From positions 1-64,000 of the forward strand of contig CAVUVQ010000010.1 in assembly GCA_963744875.1 (NCBI GenBank): 64,000 nucleotides of DNA, in the 5' to 3' direction. Position numbers and translations under genes: made by a program. The notes beneath the pieces are model-generated. The model worked only from the letters and a program-made list of their open reading frames with translations, made no database searches and was not told the origin of the DNA. The DNA comes from JACDAE01 sp963744875. GTDB taxonomy: Bacteria > Chloroflexota > Ktedonobacteria > Ktedonobacterales > Ktedonobacteraceae. Positions within the stretch are counted from its first letter, which is position 1. Every line of letters starts with the position of its first letter. Shown one piece after another: positions 44,499 through 54,402 of this stretch.

Positions 44499-45376
44499 AT
44501 GGACGAGACTGTACAACACAAGATCTCACAGGCTTGCATTGCCGTATTGCGCAAAAACGCTACAGCATATCAGCTAACGAGCAATGCTGAGAATACACGG
44601 GACTCTAGTTGTCCTCTACCTTCAAGCAAAAACAACAACATAACCGAGCCAAAAACCAAAAGGAAGCCATCACATGGCTGTTGAACGCTGCAAGTGAGTC
44701 TGATATCACATTTGATCAGATAACTGACGCTTTGTGGATCATTTATCAAAGAAGTCGTTCAGCCTCGCAAACAAGGCAATGGGTCGTACACTTGTTGCTA
44801 GATCTGGCAAAACAGGAAGATGTTGCACCAGATGATGCTACCACCGCCGCCTGCACAATTTGTGCGTTAGATCTCCCAGCTTCAGAGGAACAACAGGAAG
44901 CCATTAGAATTCTACTGACATTGGCAAATCGCAGGGATATTCTCTTTGGTGACACTGTAGAAGCCGCACATGCACTTTACGTCAACAGCCCTAGAGGTTC
45001 ACGAGCACGAGAGCTAGGTGCCGAGATGTTGCTAACGCAGGCCCGCTGGACGGATATTACTGCCGCACAAGCCCAAGAGGCCGCGCTGGCTCTTGCTTAT
45101 ATAAGAGGCCGTGGGACACTGGCAAAGGATTGGAATCGAGCAATTCAGGTATTGATAGAACTGGCTCAACGACCTGGCCTTTCATTTGAAGACGCCGTAA
45201 TTCTCAATAATCAAGGAGCAAGTGTCTCTAGCAATAAGAAGTTACTAAAACAACAATTGGAGGCTAAGAAGCATATGTGGGAAGCAGTCGGACAACGCCC
45301 TGATCTTACTCCTGAACAGCAAGCAGAGGCTGATCAACAGGTTAAAAATTATATCAACTATCTCAGTTACGTATAA
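44499..45376 (+). CDS. Helical-repeat protein of unknown function (one frameshift)
   Basis: ATG 44499 has an excellent SD (AAGGAG) and opens MDETVQHKISQACIAVL, but the frame ends at 44684. The overlapping second frame continues without a good start of its own (KEAITWLLNAASESDITFDQ). A single indel between about 44,609 and 44,680 would join them into about 290 aa. The body has four or more helical repeats of about 37-40 residues with the pattern AxxLLxLAxxxDIxFxDxxxAAxxxY (WVVHLLLDLAKQEDVAPDD, AIRILLTLANRRDILFGD, AEMLLTQARWTDITAAQ, AIQVLIELAQRPGLSFED). This looks like a HEAT- or TPR-type scaffold. No known family recognised. Confidence 0.6.
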
Positions 45377-45483
45377 AAAAACCGCTTCCATCCGCTATTT
45401 GACAGCATCCACAAAAAAGAGCATATTACAGCGTATAATCATTAGAAAGCACACGCTCTTTCACGCTTCCGGGAGAATATTTT

Positions 45484-47435
45484 ATGAGCATGACGAGAAA
45501 AATGTTCAAGGCGTTGCCAGACACAACCTTGCGCCGTATGCGTAATACTCCCAGCTATTTCTTCCTCATCTGGCGTTGGGGCACATGGTTATACGCCTTG
45601 ATTGTGATTGTGGGATCTGATCCAGCACATAAAAACACGCCCGTCTATAATACGTGTCTGTATCTTCTCATTATTACCCTCTTTCAGACACTGATTGTGA
45701 CACTCTATGCTCCAATGTTTCAGGCCTTTCTACCTCGTGCGAGTCGTCAGCGAACTGCACGCAGTCTGCGCCAAAGATTACATCGCGCACCCGCTGAGGA
45801 TGCCGAGCCAGAGATCACGCCTCCCCTGGTACGTACGCGTAATATTTATTGGGATATCGCGATTTATGGCCTCGATGTTATCATCTGTGGCCTCGTTGTG
45901 TATTACAGTGGCCCCTTTGGCAAGATGCCGAATTTTGGTGTGGGTTCACCATTTTATCGCTATGGGATGTCAACCGCATTCGCGGCTGCACTGGCGTATC
46001 GCTATAAAGGGGGATTAGCCGCCGCTGTTGGTTACGATCTGTTCATCCTCCTGGGCATTTTTCTTCCGGCTCCCGGTCCTTCTTACCATCCTAACATCAT
46101 CGATATTGCAGGCTCCCTTATTGATACTCCCCTGGCCGCTATCCTCGCAGCATACGTCGTATTCTTGCTTGCACAGTATACCAGTAGCAAAAAACAGGTG
46201 CAGGGAAATGTACGCCAGCAAAAAGCCCTTCGCAATATTGGAGAGATTATCCTGCGCCAATCTGGGGATAAACAACGTCTGCTCCAAAAAGCGCCGAGGC
46301 CATCCGCATCGGTGGTCACTTCCAACGCCTGGTCGTAGCTCTTATTACGCCTCCAGCAGGTGAAAATGATACTATTGCCATAGAAAAACACGATGTAGCG
46401 CCTTCATTAGAGATCGAGACGTGCATTGATGTAGACATATCAGTGCCCGAACCAAAGCTGCCAGATAGGGATGAGACAAATCTGCAGTGGGTTATGACAA
46501 CTGGTAAAAAATTAACGAGTTTTGAGCAACTTGCGGGGATCATTGATCCACAGGAAAAATATGCACGCCTGTACCTGCCCTTTTTCAAGGATGGACAGGT
46601 GCAGATGGTCCTGGGAGCCGAAAGCCTCTGCCGCGCACCTTTTGACAGCAAACAAGAAGAGTTTTTATCGACCGCTGGCAACCAGTTGCTCGTTGCCCTT
46701 GACAATATTCGTCTGACTGAACAAACGGTCCAACTGGCTGCAACGGCGGAACGCGTACGTATTGCACGCGAAATCCATGATGGGATCGCACAGATTGTCT
46801 ATATGCTCAGCCTCAACGCGGAAACATGTGCGACCCAGGCCCATCGCATCGTTGAAGCATCGGAAGAGGACGCAGAACTGGTCACACCACTTGCAGAACG
46901 TCTCGATAAATTAGTTACAGTTTCCAAGCAGGCTCTGTGGGAGACGCGCAACTATATGTTTTCTCTGAAACCACTCATGAGCGGCACAACAACACTTACC
47001 CAGATGCTGACCAATCAGTTGCGCGAGTTTGAAACGATCAGCGACCTGCCCGTACACCTGGAGATCATGGGAACAGAGAAAAGCAATGCTGACGATAGAA
47101 AAGCTGCATACAGGCAAGCCCAGGTCGGTGCCGCGATCTTTCGTATCGTACAAGAAGCCCTCACTAATGCATACAAACACGCAAACGCTACTCAGTTGTG
47201 GGTAAATCTTACGTATGCACCCAATGACATTGAGGTCTCCATCCTTGATAATGGCTGCGGACTGCAATCGGCATATTATAGCTATGATCTTTCAATGAAG
47301 GGTGATCACCAGCGTATCTACTCTGGCCACGGTCTGCGCGGCATGCATGACCGGGCCGAAGAACTGGGAGGAACCCTTGAACTGGTCGAGGTGCCTGAAG
47401 GTGGCGTCAAAGTACATGCGCGAATACCAATCTAA
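45484..47435 (+). CDS. Membrane sensor histidine kinase, NarL/DesK type (one frameshift)
   Basis: Phosphorylates the regulator encoded next. Five or six membrane helices in the first 240 residues, then a GAF-like region (YARLYLPFFKDGQVQMVLGAE), the HisKA_3 dimerisation box with His in RIAREIHDGIAQ, and a HATPase domain (N box EALTNAYKHANA, G1 DNGCG, G2 GHGLRGM). The first frame derails after LLQKA at about 46,291, and the second continues AEAIRIGGHFQRLVVAL; one missing G in GCGGCC explains it. SD GGGAGA before ATG 45484. The second half would otherwise begin at GTG 46443 without the membrane part. Confidence 0.88.
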
Positions 47436-47454
47436 ATGCACTAAGGAGGCCAGA

Positions 47455-48135
47455 ATGGCAAAGATACGTCTGATGATCGTTGACGACCATGAAGTGGTAC
47501 GTCTGGGCATGCGTGCTGCGTTTGAACTTGAAGCTGATATCAGCGTGGTTGGCGAAGCCAGCAATGGTGCTGAGGCGTTAGCAAAAATGAGTGTACTGGA
47601 CCCGCAGGTGATCCTCATGGATGTACGTATGCCGAAGATGAATGGTATCGAGGCTTGCCGTGAGATCAAAAGCGCTCATCCGACCGTCTCTATTCTGATG
47701 ATCACCTCATTTACCGATGATGAGGCCGTTTTTGCCTCAATCATGGCTGGTGCCAGCGGCTACCTCTTAAAAAATGTGAGCCGTGCTGAGCTACTCAAAG
47801 CCATTCGCAAAGTTGCAGCAGGCGAGTCGTTGCTCAGTCCCAACGCTGCCCAACAGGCAAAAACACGCATGGCAACTCTGGCTAGCGGAACATCACAGCT
47901 TCCCGGCGAAGAACTCACCGAGCGTGAACGTGAAGTACTGGCGTTAGTGGCAAAAGGCTATACGAATAAACAGATCGCAGAGGCGCTCTATGTCACAGAG
48001 AAAACTGCTCGCAACCACGTCAGTCATATTTTAGATAAGTTGGGATTAGCCAGACGTAGCGAGGCGGCTGCTTATGCCGTTGAACATAGGCTGACATCCA
48101 CGCAGAAACGTGAGGAGTCGGGGGAACAGGATTAA
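47455..48135 (+). CDS. NarL/LuxR-family response regulator
   Basis: 226 aa, transcription factor. Receiver domain with IVDDHEVVRLGMRAAFE, phospho-acceptor in VILMDVRMPKMNG, Thr/Ser in MITSFTDD and Lys in YLLKNVSRAEL. The C-terminal LuxR helix-turn-helix is LTEREREVLALVAKGYTNKQIAEALYV. ATG 47455 has AAGGAGG; the longer frame from 47302 lies inside the kinase gene. It starts 19 bp after the kinase stop, so the pair is one operon. Confidence 0.93.
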   Translation: MAKIRLMIVDDHEVVRLGMRAAFELEADISVVGEASNGAEALAKMSVLDPQVILMDVRMPKMNGIEACREIKSAHPTVSILMITSFTDDEAVFASIMAGASGYLLKNVSRAELLKAIRKVAAGESLLSPNAAQQAKTRMATLASGTSQLPGEELTEREREVLALVAKGYTNKQIAEALYVTEKTARNHVSHILDKLGLARRSEAAAYAVEHRLTSTQKREESGEQD

Positions 48136-48146
48136 TCCTCTCGTGG

Positions 48147-48167
48147 GCGCGATAAATCGGGCCTACG
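48147..48167. repeat. Solo arm of the C-family repeat
   Basis: GCGCGATAAATCGGGCCTACG, like the copies at 8384 and 16163. It lies between the convergent NarL regulator and Ser/Thr kinase genes and supplies the kinase stop codon (TAG, complement of 48163-48165). Confidence 0.65.
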
Positions 48168-50154
48168 TAAACACGTGCAGATTCGTATAGATCACGTCAG
48201 CATTTGCTCCTCCAGCAGTTGTTGTTGCTAGAAACGCGATATTCCCGGTTGCATAGGTTGCATCATTCAACTCTTTTAAAAAGATGTTATTTGCATAGAA
48301 ATCTAGTGTATTGCCATTGGCCCGTATCGCCAGTATGTTCTTGACATTGGTGCCGCCCTTTATCGCCTGGGAAGCCGTCCAGTCCTGCAGAGCTGTGTCA
48401 CCCAGACTGAAGTTATCGGAATGCGAAATTTTGTAGTTGCCTTGCGTATCAACTTCAAAAAGATATCCAGCATAGGCACCACCCAGTTGTTGATTATTGG
48501 CGCGAAAGAAAACTCCGCCCGTATGTCCACTGGCAATAGTTACATCAACAGCGAGCGCCAGATTCGTATAGGTATTGCCCGTTTCGATACACCCTTTCAA
48601 TGCGCTATTGAGGGCCGAGGCATTCTGCATCACATGATAGCCATCGGCATTAAAAACACAATGCGTTGTATCCGTATCCCATTTTGCGTTCTGCGTGACA
48701 GGATTATTTGCGTTGGTCAGTGTATCCGCATAGCTGGGAGTGCCTGATGTCGCGGTCTGAATAACTCCCGCTGTAGCCGTGATCTGCGCCTGTACGGTCG
48801 CTGTGGGGGCAACAATAGCCGTGGCCGTCGCGTTTTTCACCGCCTGCACTGTCGCTGTTGCTCTAGCCTGCGCTGTCGCCGTTGCATTTGTGACTGCTTG
48901 CGCTGTCGCTGTGGCCCCATTGACTTGTGCGGTGGCTGTGAGATTGGCGGTTGGCGTCGCAGCATTCGATGCTATAGTAGAGGTAGGTAGAATAGAAGTA
49001 TTGCCAGATGTGCGCACCACACCTATATAGATGATTGGTATAGCCACAATCAAAAGCGTCACCAACGCCAGTACGGCTACAATACGACCACGTTTACGCT
49101 CAGGAGGCGCTTGCTGCTGGCCTTGCATGGGATATGCCTGCGCTTGCTGAATACCAGGTGCATAAGGATAGTTCTCCGCAAATCGAGGGGCGGGAGATGG
49201 TTGTGCTACAGGTGGGTGAGCGGGAGAGGACGGTAGGATCAGTGGCTCTACACGCACGGTACGAGCAGAGGCAGCACTTTCTCCCCAGACAGGGGTCTCC
49301 GCATCATGGAGATCTTGCGTTTGTCGACCATTCACGGCCTGGCAGAACGCATCGGCCAGTTCAATTGCACTTTGATAACGCAGGCCAGGATTTTTTTCCA
49401 GGGCACGCAACATCACCCGCTCGACCTGAGGTGGGATGTCTGGTACAAAGGTACGCGGCAATGGGGGTGGTTTACTCATATGCATCGCCACCACAACAAT
49501 CTGCGTGTCACCACGAAAAGGCAGTTGCCCGGTCACCATTTCAAAGAGCAGGATACCTAAAGAATAGAGGTCGCTCAATACATCAGCTTTGTGATGTGGC
49601 TCGAAAAGTTCTGGTGCGACATAATCAACCGTACCAAGCACATTGCCTGTGCTGGTTAATTGAGTGGCATCCGTGGATGTACGTGCAATACCAAAATCTG
49701 AGAGGTAGCAACGTCCATTATTATCAAGCAGTACATTGGAGGCTTTAATATCGCGATGAATAATGCCCCGGCTATGAATATAGTCCAGGGCATCGGCAAT
49801 GTCATTTAAGTCCTGACACACCTCAGCTAATGTGAGTGGCGAGCGGCGAATGCGTGCCCGTAAAGTGCCGCCGGTCATCAATGGCATTACAATGTAGTAC
49901 TGGGGAAAGCCTTCTACTCTGTCTTCACCCATATCATACACAGGCATAAGATGGGAATTGTGGAGGGCATCCATCGTGCGTGCCTCGCGAATAAAACGCC
50001 GAAGCATTTCCTCATCCTGGCGCTTAAATACCTTGATGGCAACATCACGCTCAAAGCGTGGATCATAACCCTGGTAGACATCGGCCATCCCACCACGACC
50101 AATGAGTTGTTGCAATTTATAACGACCGAGGTTTTTTCCCCCCAGGTCTACCAT
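48163..50154 (-). CDS. Membrane Ser/Thr protein kinase with LamG-like ectodomain
   Basis: 663 aa. Kinase domain in residues 10-275: Gly loop LIGRGGMADVYQG, catalytic Lys41 in VAIKVF, HRDIKASN, DFGIA, and APE-like APELFEP. A Pro-rich juxtamembrane part leads to one helix (RIVAVLALVTLLIVAIPIIYI). Outside, a Thr/Ala repeat region (TATAQ, TATVQ units) precedes a beta-sandwich domain (YADTLTNANNPVTQNAKWD...GVFFRANNQQLGGAYAGYLFE) like that of the protein at 19150. ATG 50154 with AGGAG is preferred over 50220. Likely senses an external glycan or lipid and phosphorylates cytoplasmic targets. Confidence 0.9.
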   Translation of the reverse strand: MVDLGGKNLGRYKLQQLIGRGGMADVYQGYDPRFERDVAIKVFKRQDEEMLRRFIREARTMDALHNSHLMPVYDMGEDRVEGFPQYYIVMPLMTGGTLRARIRRSPLTLAEVCQDLNDIADALDYIHSRGIIHRDIKASNVLLDNNGRCYLSDFGIARTSTDATQLTSTGNVLGTVDYVAPELFEPHHKADVLSDLYSLGILLFEMVTGQLPFRGDTQIVVVAMHMSKPPPLPRTFVPDIPPQVERVMLRALEKNPGLRYQSAIELADAFCQAVNGRQTQDLHDAETPVWGESAASARTVRVEPLILPSSPAHPPVAQPSPAPRFAENYPYAPGIQQAQAYPMQGQQQAPPERKRGRIVAVLALVTLLIVAIPIIYIGVVRTSGNTSILPTSTIASNAATPTANLTATAQVNGATATAQAVTNATATAQARATATVQAVKNATATAIVAPTATVQAQITATAGVIQTATSGTPSYADTLTNANNPVTQNAKWDTDTTHCVFNADGYHVMQNASALNSALKGCIETGNTYTNLALAVDVTIASGHTGGVFFRANNQQLGGAYAGYLFEVDTQGNYKISHSDNFSLGDTALQDWTASQAIKGGTNVKNILAIRANGNTLDFYANNIFLKELNDATYATGNIAFLATTTAGGANADVIYTNLHVFT

Positions 50155-50510
50155 AATACATCTCCTACACTGACCGACTTGATGACTGCATGGGTTTGTG
50201 CATCCTACATAGGTTTGCAAACGTCACTGTTTACAAACCTGTATTGCAATTCAAATGATAATCAACGGCATTTAATCTTTATCATCACTACCCGACTGCA
50301 ATTTCCATAGGGTGAGCAAGAGTTGCCATGCAAGGAGTTCACGCCGGGTGAGCGTTCTCGCAAAGGGCTTATGATCCGCTTTACGATGAATAAAACGCTG
50401 TTCAGAATTCTGGAAGGATTGGTGGCATGCATATCTTTTTCTCATTACAAACAATCTCCATTCGCCTTTACAGGTACGCTTCATGCGTGATTTTAAACGC
50501 TCACTCTACA
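50155..50510. other. Intergenic region, no gene seen
   Basis: About 355 bp between two minus-strand genes. It should hold the kinase promoter. Nothing recognisable as RNA, repeat or gene. Confidence 0.35.
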
Positions 50511-51527
50511 TTATATCTTGACGTATTTATTTATGCCACTATCAAATTTGTATACGGGATTACCTGCATGGAACGTCAGGGCACCATTATGGGCGGTGAG
50601 CCAGATCAACACACGCGTTCCAATCGGCAGTTTTAAGTGATAGCCCCAATGATCAAGCGCACTCGGGCCAGTCACGCCAAAGAGCCACGCACCACCATCG
50701 TCGTCAATCGTATTTGGCGTGAGCTGGTCGCAAGAAAGCGAATTATCGTCATGAATATTGTCGGCCTGAAAATCGCAGGCACTTAACGACATTCCATTCA
50801 GAGATGCGCCAGGATCTGCATAAGGATACGTGTCAAAGCTAGCAACATGCTTACGAGCAAGCATAGCCTGCGCCCAGACCCAGGAGCCAATGTGCAGCGC
50901 TAACGTTGTCTGTACCAATAAGTGAACCTGCACCTGTGGGGCCAGCAGTACGGTAAGATTACAGCCACCAGAACAATCAGGGGCTAATGGTCGCTGCGGC
51001 ACATTAATCAAGGGAGTTGGGATCACCTGTGCGGCAGTATTTGATGCTATTTTTTGCACAATGCCCCCAAAAGCAACGAGGGGATATTGTGGCGACAACG
51101 TCATTGTCATTCCAGGTTGTAAGGCATGACAATCCAGGCCCACCGTTTTATCCAGCGCCTTCACTGTCTCTGGCTTCACGTCGCTAAAGACCTGACCAGA
51201 ATCATTCATATTCATCTGAAAGGTTAGAACAGAATCACAAAAATCGCCAGTGGTTGTGGTATAGCTCAGCGATCCCGCCAATGGCAAAACCGCCGGAAAA
51301 GCAGGATACGGCGTTGGCATGACGGTGGGAACTGGAGCCGAAGCTGTATAAAACAATTTCGTAATAGCCGGGAAAATCTGTGTGCCGAGGCGCGAACCAA
51401 ACAGATATGTTGGAATAGCCACGGCAACAAGGAGCGGTATCAGGAGGAGGAGTTTCCAGGGAATAGCGGCTAAGACAATCCGCAGGTTCTCAGCGGGCCT
51501 GCTCCTTGGATGAAAGCGTCGCGCCAT
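50511..51527 (-). CDS. Membrane-anchored exported protein, unknown function
   Basis: 338 aa. A basic N terminus and one helix (PWKLLLLIPLLVAVAIPTYLF) anchor it; the rest is outside. A Pro/Thr linker (TVMPTPYPAFPA) precedes a region with paired cysteines (GDFCDSVLTFQM, GLDCHALQPGMTMTLSPQYPL) that reads like a LysM-style unit, then CSGGCNLTVLLAPQVQVHLL and a C-terminal beta-rich part. No enzyme motif found. ATG 51527 with GAGGA is preferred over 51563. Cysteine pairs suggest disulfides outside the cell. Confidence 0.6.
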   Translation of the reverse strand: MARRFHPRSRPAENLRIVLAAIPWKLLLLIPLLVAVAIPTYLFGSRLGTQIFPAITKLFYTASAPVPTVMPTPYPAFPAVLPLAGSLSYTTTTGDFCDSVLTFQMNMNDSGQVFSDVKPETVKALDKTVGLDCHALQPGMTMTLSPQYPLVAFGGIVQKIASNTAAQVIPTPLINVPQRPLAPDCSGGCNLTVLLAPQVQVHLLVQTTLALHIGSWVWAQAMLARKHVASFDTYPYADPGASLNGMSLSACDFQADNIHDDNSLSCDQLTPNTIDDDGGAWLFGVTGPSALDHWGYHLKLPIGTRVLIWLTAHNGALTFHAGNPVYKFDSGINKYVKI

Positions 51528-51632
51528 CAATCGGTTCCTCTCTTGTAAATCAGCTTTTTCCAATAAACATTATACCAGAGAAGGACGAAGGCGGCTATTC
51601 TCCAAATTGCGTAGGGCATACGAGACGGATAA

Positions 51633-51732
51633 AAAAAGGTAGGGACTCGATTGCATCGCGTCCGCCATTTATGGAATGGTGGCCCTCGGTTGATTAATCA
51701 CGGACGCGATGCAATCGAGTCCCTACCTTTTT
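51633..51732. repeat. Miniature inverted-repeat element (family C)
   Basis: Perfect 32-bp arms (51633-51664, 51701-51732) around a 36-bp loop. Both arms and loop match the copy at 54553-54640 closely (loop CCATTTATGGnATGGT). The outer arm is also the source of the solo copies at 8384, 16163 and 48147. It carries no gene and fits a MITE-like or REP-like element. Confidence 0.88.
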
Positions 51733-51788
51733 ACGCGTAATACATGTATTATCGTCTTGTTGCGTTATTCTCCCCAAATGGTTGGAGC

Positions 51789-52916
51789 TTATGGTTTGAA
51801 TAGAGCAATGGCGGGATTAGCGCCGCCTTTCCAACCGAAGAGCGTTTGATTATCCCATTGGTTGCCTGAATTAGGATTGGTGGGATCCCAACCATTGCCA
51901 GTGGTCGCGATCCAGGTTGGCTCCCAGTAGAATACACCAACGGCCCCGCCTGCGCGAGCAGCCGCTAAAACATCTCTGAAGTTATTGTATTGGCCGGTCC
52001 AGGTTGCGGGATAGCCAGAGCAAGGACTCGATGAAGACACAACGTTTGGCTCACTGTCAGCGTTTGCGGTGGTGAACGGATAGGCGGTTTCAGCGATGAT
52101 GGTGGGTTTTCCGTAACGCGATGTCATATCGGAAACGACGTTCGTCATCCCTGACATTGGACCATGATAATAGCAATAGTAGGAGAGGCCAGTGATATCC
52201 CACTTCACGCCCTGCGCTTTGATGCCATCGTAAAACCAGCGTGCATGTGCATCGCTATCGGCATCGGCAGTATGTATGATCACCTGCGTCCCACTATTAC
52301 AGGCTTTCGTAGCATTGTAGCCGGACTTCAGAAGCAGGCCGAGGTTCGTAAAGTTGTTATTGATAACCTCTCCGGTGGGCCACAACATACCTGTATTAAT
52401 TTCATTGCCAATCTGGACGCTATCAGGCGTTGTGCCCTGGGCCTTGAGTGCCGTACAAACTCCATAGGTGTAGTTATACACATCGGTCTGGAGCTGGCTA
52501 ATGTTGTGGTTCGCCCAGGCGGCGGGCTTGCTCTGATGACCGGGATCGGCCCAGGTATCCGAGTAGTGAAAATCAATCAACAGCTTCAAACCCTTAGCTT
52601 TGACGCTCTTCGCAAACTGCAAGACTTTGGTTTCATTGTTATAGCCACTTTTTGGATTGACCCAGATGCGCAAGCGGATGTAGTTTACGCCGTTATCCTT
52701 GAGAATCTGTAACGGGTCTCCCTGTGTGCCATTTGCATAATAATACTTCGCTCCAAGATCTTCGCTACGTTGCAATGAAGAGACATCGGCACCAAGCATC
52801 GTGAGGCGGGAGGCGGCACTTGCAGGAGTGGGAGTAGCAAGAGATCGTGTGCCGAGCACGAGGGCCACAATCATCAGAAGGCACGCGATAGATAACCTGA
52901 ATATTTTTTTTGCCAT
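51789..52916 (-). CDS. Secreted GH53 endo-beta-1,4-galactanase
   Basis: 375 aa. A signal peptide (residues 1-35, LSIACLLMIVALVLGTRSLA then Ala-rich cleavage site) leads to a full GH53 barrel: MLGADVSSLQRSEDLGAKYY, VNYIRLRIWVNP, LLIDFHYSDTWADPGHQ, acid/base Glu in VQIGNEINTGMLWP and nucleophile Glu in TIIAETAYPF. It would cut beta-1,4-galactan side chains of pectin outside the cell. SD GGGGAAA before ATG 52916. No galactose uptake genes are next to it; the sugar importer of the window is 38 kb away. Confidence 0.93.
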   Translation of the reverse strand: MAKKIFRLSIACLLMIVALVLGTRSLATPTPASAASRLTMLGADVSSLQRSEDLGAKYYYANGTQGDPLQILKDNGVNYIRLRIWVNPKSGYNNETKVLQFAKSVKAKGLKLLIDFHYSDTWADPGHQSKPAAWANHNISQLQTDVYNYTYGVCTALKAQGTTPDSVQIGNEINTGMLWPTGEVINNNFTNLGLLLKSGYNATKACNSGTQVIIHTADADSDAHARWFYDGIKAQGVKWDITGLSYYCYYHGPMSGMTNVVSDMTSRYGKPTIIAETAYPFTTANADSEPNVVSSSSPCSGYPATWTGQYNNFRDVLAAARAGGAVGVFYWEPTWIATTGNGWDPTNPNSGNQWDNQTLFGWKGGANPAIALFKP

Positions 52917-53124
52917 CGTATATTTCCCCTATTCATCATTGTAGGGAGGCAATAACGGACGCCTTACCTCTGTGGCTGGCATCGTCATTGACCCGGCATC
53001 CATGCGCAATCACCAGAGCAGGCATAAAATAAAGGAGTTCTCGCAACACCTTTTGTTGCCTCAGAAGTGAATGGCTTGTAACCAAGAGTAGCTTATTTAT
53101 CGGTAAATGTCAAGACTTATCGCA

Positions 53125-53667
53125 TCAGTGGAGAAGTTTTAAAAGATCATCCCTGTAGGTTTCGCTCGTCCAGAGCAACGGGAACAGATCTTCTTCGATT
53201 GCGGTCATCAAACTGTTCGCCTCACGCCATGCCAGCTCATACTCCAGGGTAGAGACGCCACCTTCATAGAGGGCGGCATCGAGTTCGTCTACATCCAGTA
53301 GAGTGATCTCGCCATCCGGAGAAATGTCCAGGTCAAGATAGAGGTCATCGTACCAGAGGATTCCTTGCGCATCGACACCGTGGCGCATACATACGTCGAT
53401 ATAAAAGCGTGTCAACAATCCTTGCGCATCGAAAATTGTTGTCACGGCGTAGTGTGTATCTCTGGGAAATAGCTGTAGCCATGTATACCCTTTATCGGCA
53501 AGGCAAATCTCGTGTCCTTGATATGTTCGCCAGAGTGGCGCATTCACCTCGTCGATGCATAGCAGGCAAGCATAGCCTGTAAATGCTGAGGTGGTAAGGT
53601 GGTGCATAACGAAGCGTTTTTTGAGCAGACGGGGCCAGTCGGCGTGGTCGGCGCGTTTGTGTTTCAT
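53125..53667 (-). CDS. DUF402 family protein
   Basis: 180 aa, cytoplasmic. DUF402 proteins include nucleotide diphosphatases (FomD-like, Ntdp). The family core is seen: CLADKGYTWLQLFPRD, LTRFYIDVCMRHGVD, LWYDDLYLDLDISPDGEITLLD with the metal-binding acids, and the closing helix DALYEGGVSTLEYELAWREAN. ATG 53667 has AAAGAGGA; the longer frame from 53706 is not used. Single gene, divergent from the TIR gene. Confidence 0.8.
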   Translation of the reverse strand: MKHKRADHADWPRLLKKRFVMHHLTTSAFTGYACLLCIDEVNAPLWRTYQGHEICLADKGYTWLQLFPRDTHYAVTTIFDAQGLLTRFYIDVCMRHGVDAQGILWYDDLYLDLDISPDGEITLLDVDELDAALYEGGVSTLEYELAWREANSLMTAIEEDLFPLLWTSETYRDDLLKLLH

Positions 53668-53900
53668 AGTTGTTCCTCTTTCGAGAGCAGGGTTGGATGA
53701 TCCCATCAGTATGGAAATGATAGGATCATTTTAGCATAGTATGAAACGCTTCCTGGTGGTTCTGATAAATATGATAGAGAACGCGAATGGGAAAAAACGT
53801 TGTAAGTGGGCACTGGACAACACATTTTTAACAGATGTATACTTCTAACGTAGAAAATCATCAATATACCAATTATGAACATAAAGAAGGATTAATAAGA

Positions 53901-54374
53901 ATGACGACGGAACCAAAACGGCCTATTAGCATCTTCCTGAGTTATGCTCAGAAGGATGAGTCTCTCAAGCAAGAATTCGAGGATTACCTTGTAATTATGC
54001 AAGATACCGGGTTAATCTCAGGTTGGGCAGAGCGCTCAGTGCAACGGGGACCTGATTGGTCAGAGGTCATCGATCCACATCTCCTGGCGGCTGATCTTAT
54101 CCTGGTGCTCATTAGTCCTGGTCTACTTGCTTCTGGCTATTGTTCTGGGGCTGAAGTACGCAAGGCATTCGAGAGAAGCGAAAAGAGGGAAGCATGCATC
54201 ATTCCTATTATTTTGCACTATGTCAATTTGACCGGATACCCTTTTGAGAGAGTGCAGTGTTTACCGAGGGGCGCACAACCTGTAGCATCGTGGCCTAATC
54301 GAAGTGAGGCCTGGGGAGATGCGGATCGGGAGCTTCGTTACATTATTCGAGATATGACTTATTCACAGCATTAA
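53901..54374 (+). CDS. Stand-alone TIR-domain protein
   Basis: 157 aa, almost entirely one TIR domain: PISIFLSYAQKDESLKQEFE (box 1), GWAERSVQRGPDWSEVIDPHL, AADLILVLISPGLLASGYC (box 2-like) and SGAEVRKAFERSEKREACII. The Glu in GAEVRKA sits where NAD-cleaving TIR enzymes have their catalytic acid. No NB-ARC, SAVED or other partner domain is fused, and no clear effector gene is adjacent. ATG 53901 with AAGGA is preferred over 53835. It may act as an NADase or a signalling adaptor, possibly in immunity. Confidence 0.85.
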   Translation: MTTEPKRPISIFLSYAQKDESLKQEFEDYLVIMQDTGLISGWAERSVQRGPDWSEVIDPHLLAADLILVLISPGLLASGYCSGAEVRKAFERSEKREACIIPIILHYVNLTGYPFERVQCLPRGAQPVASWPNRSEAWGDADRELRYIIRDMTYSQH

Positions 54375-54402
54375 ACTGGCATAGGGATCCTCATCCATTA
54401 CA

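Noticed and set aside
48779..49030. Plus-strand frame with repeated AVAVA residues
   Set aside because: It is the antisense shadow of the Thr/Ala repeat stalk of the Ser/Thr kinase gene.
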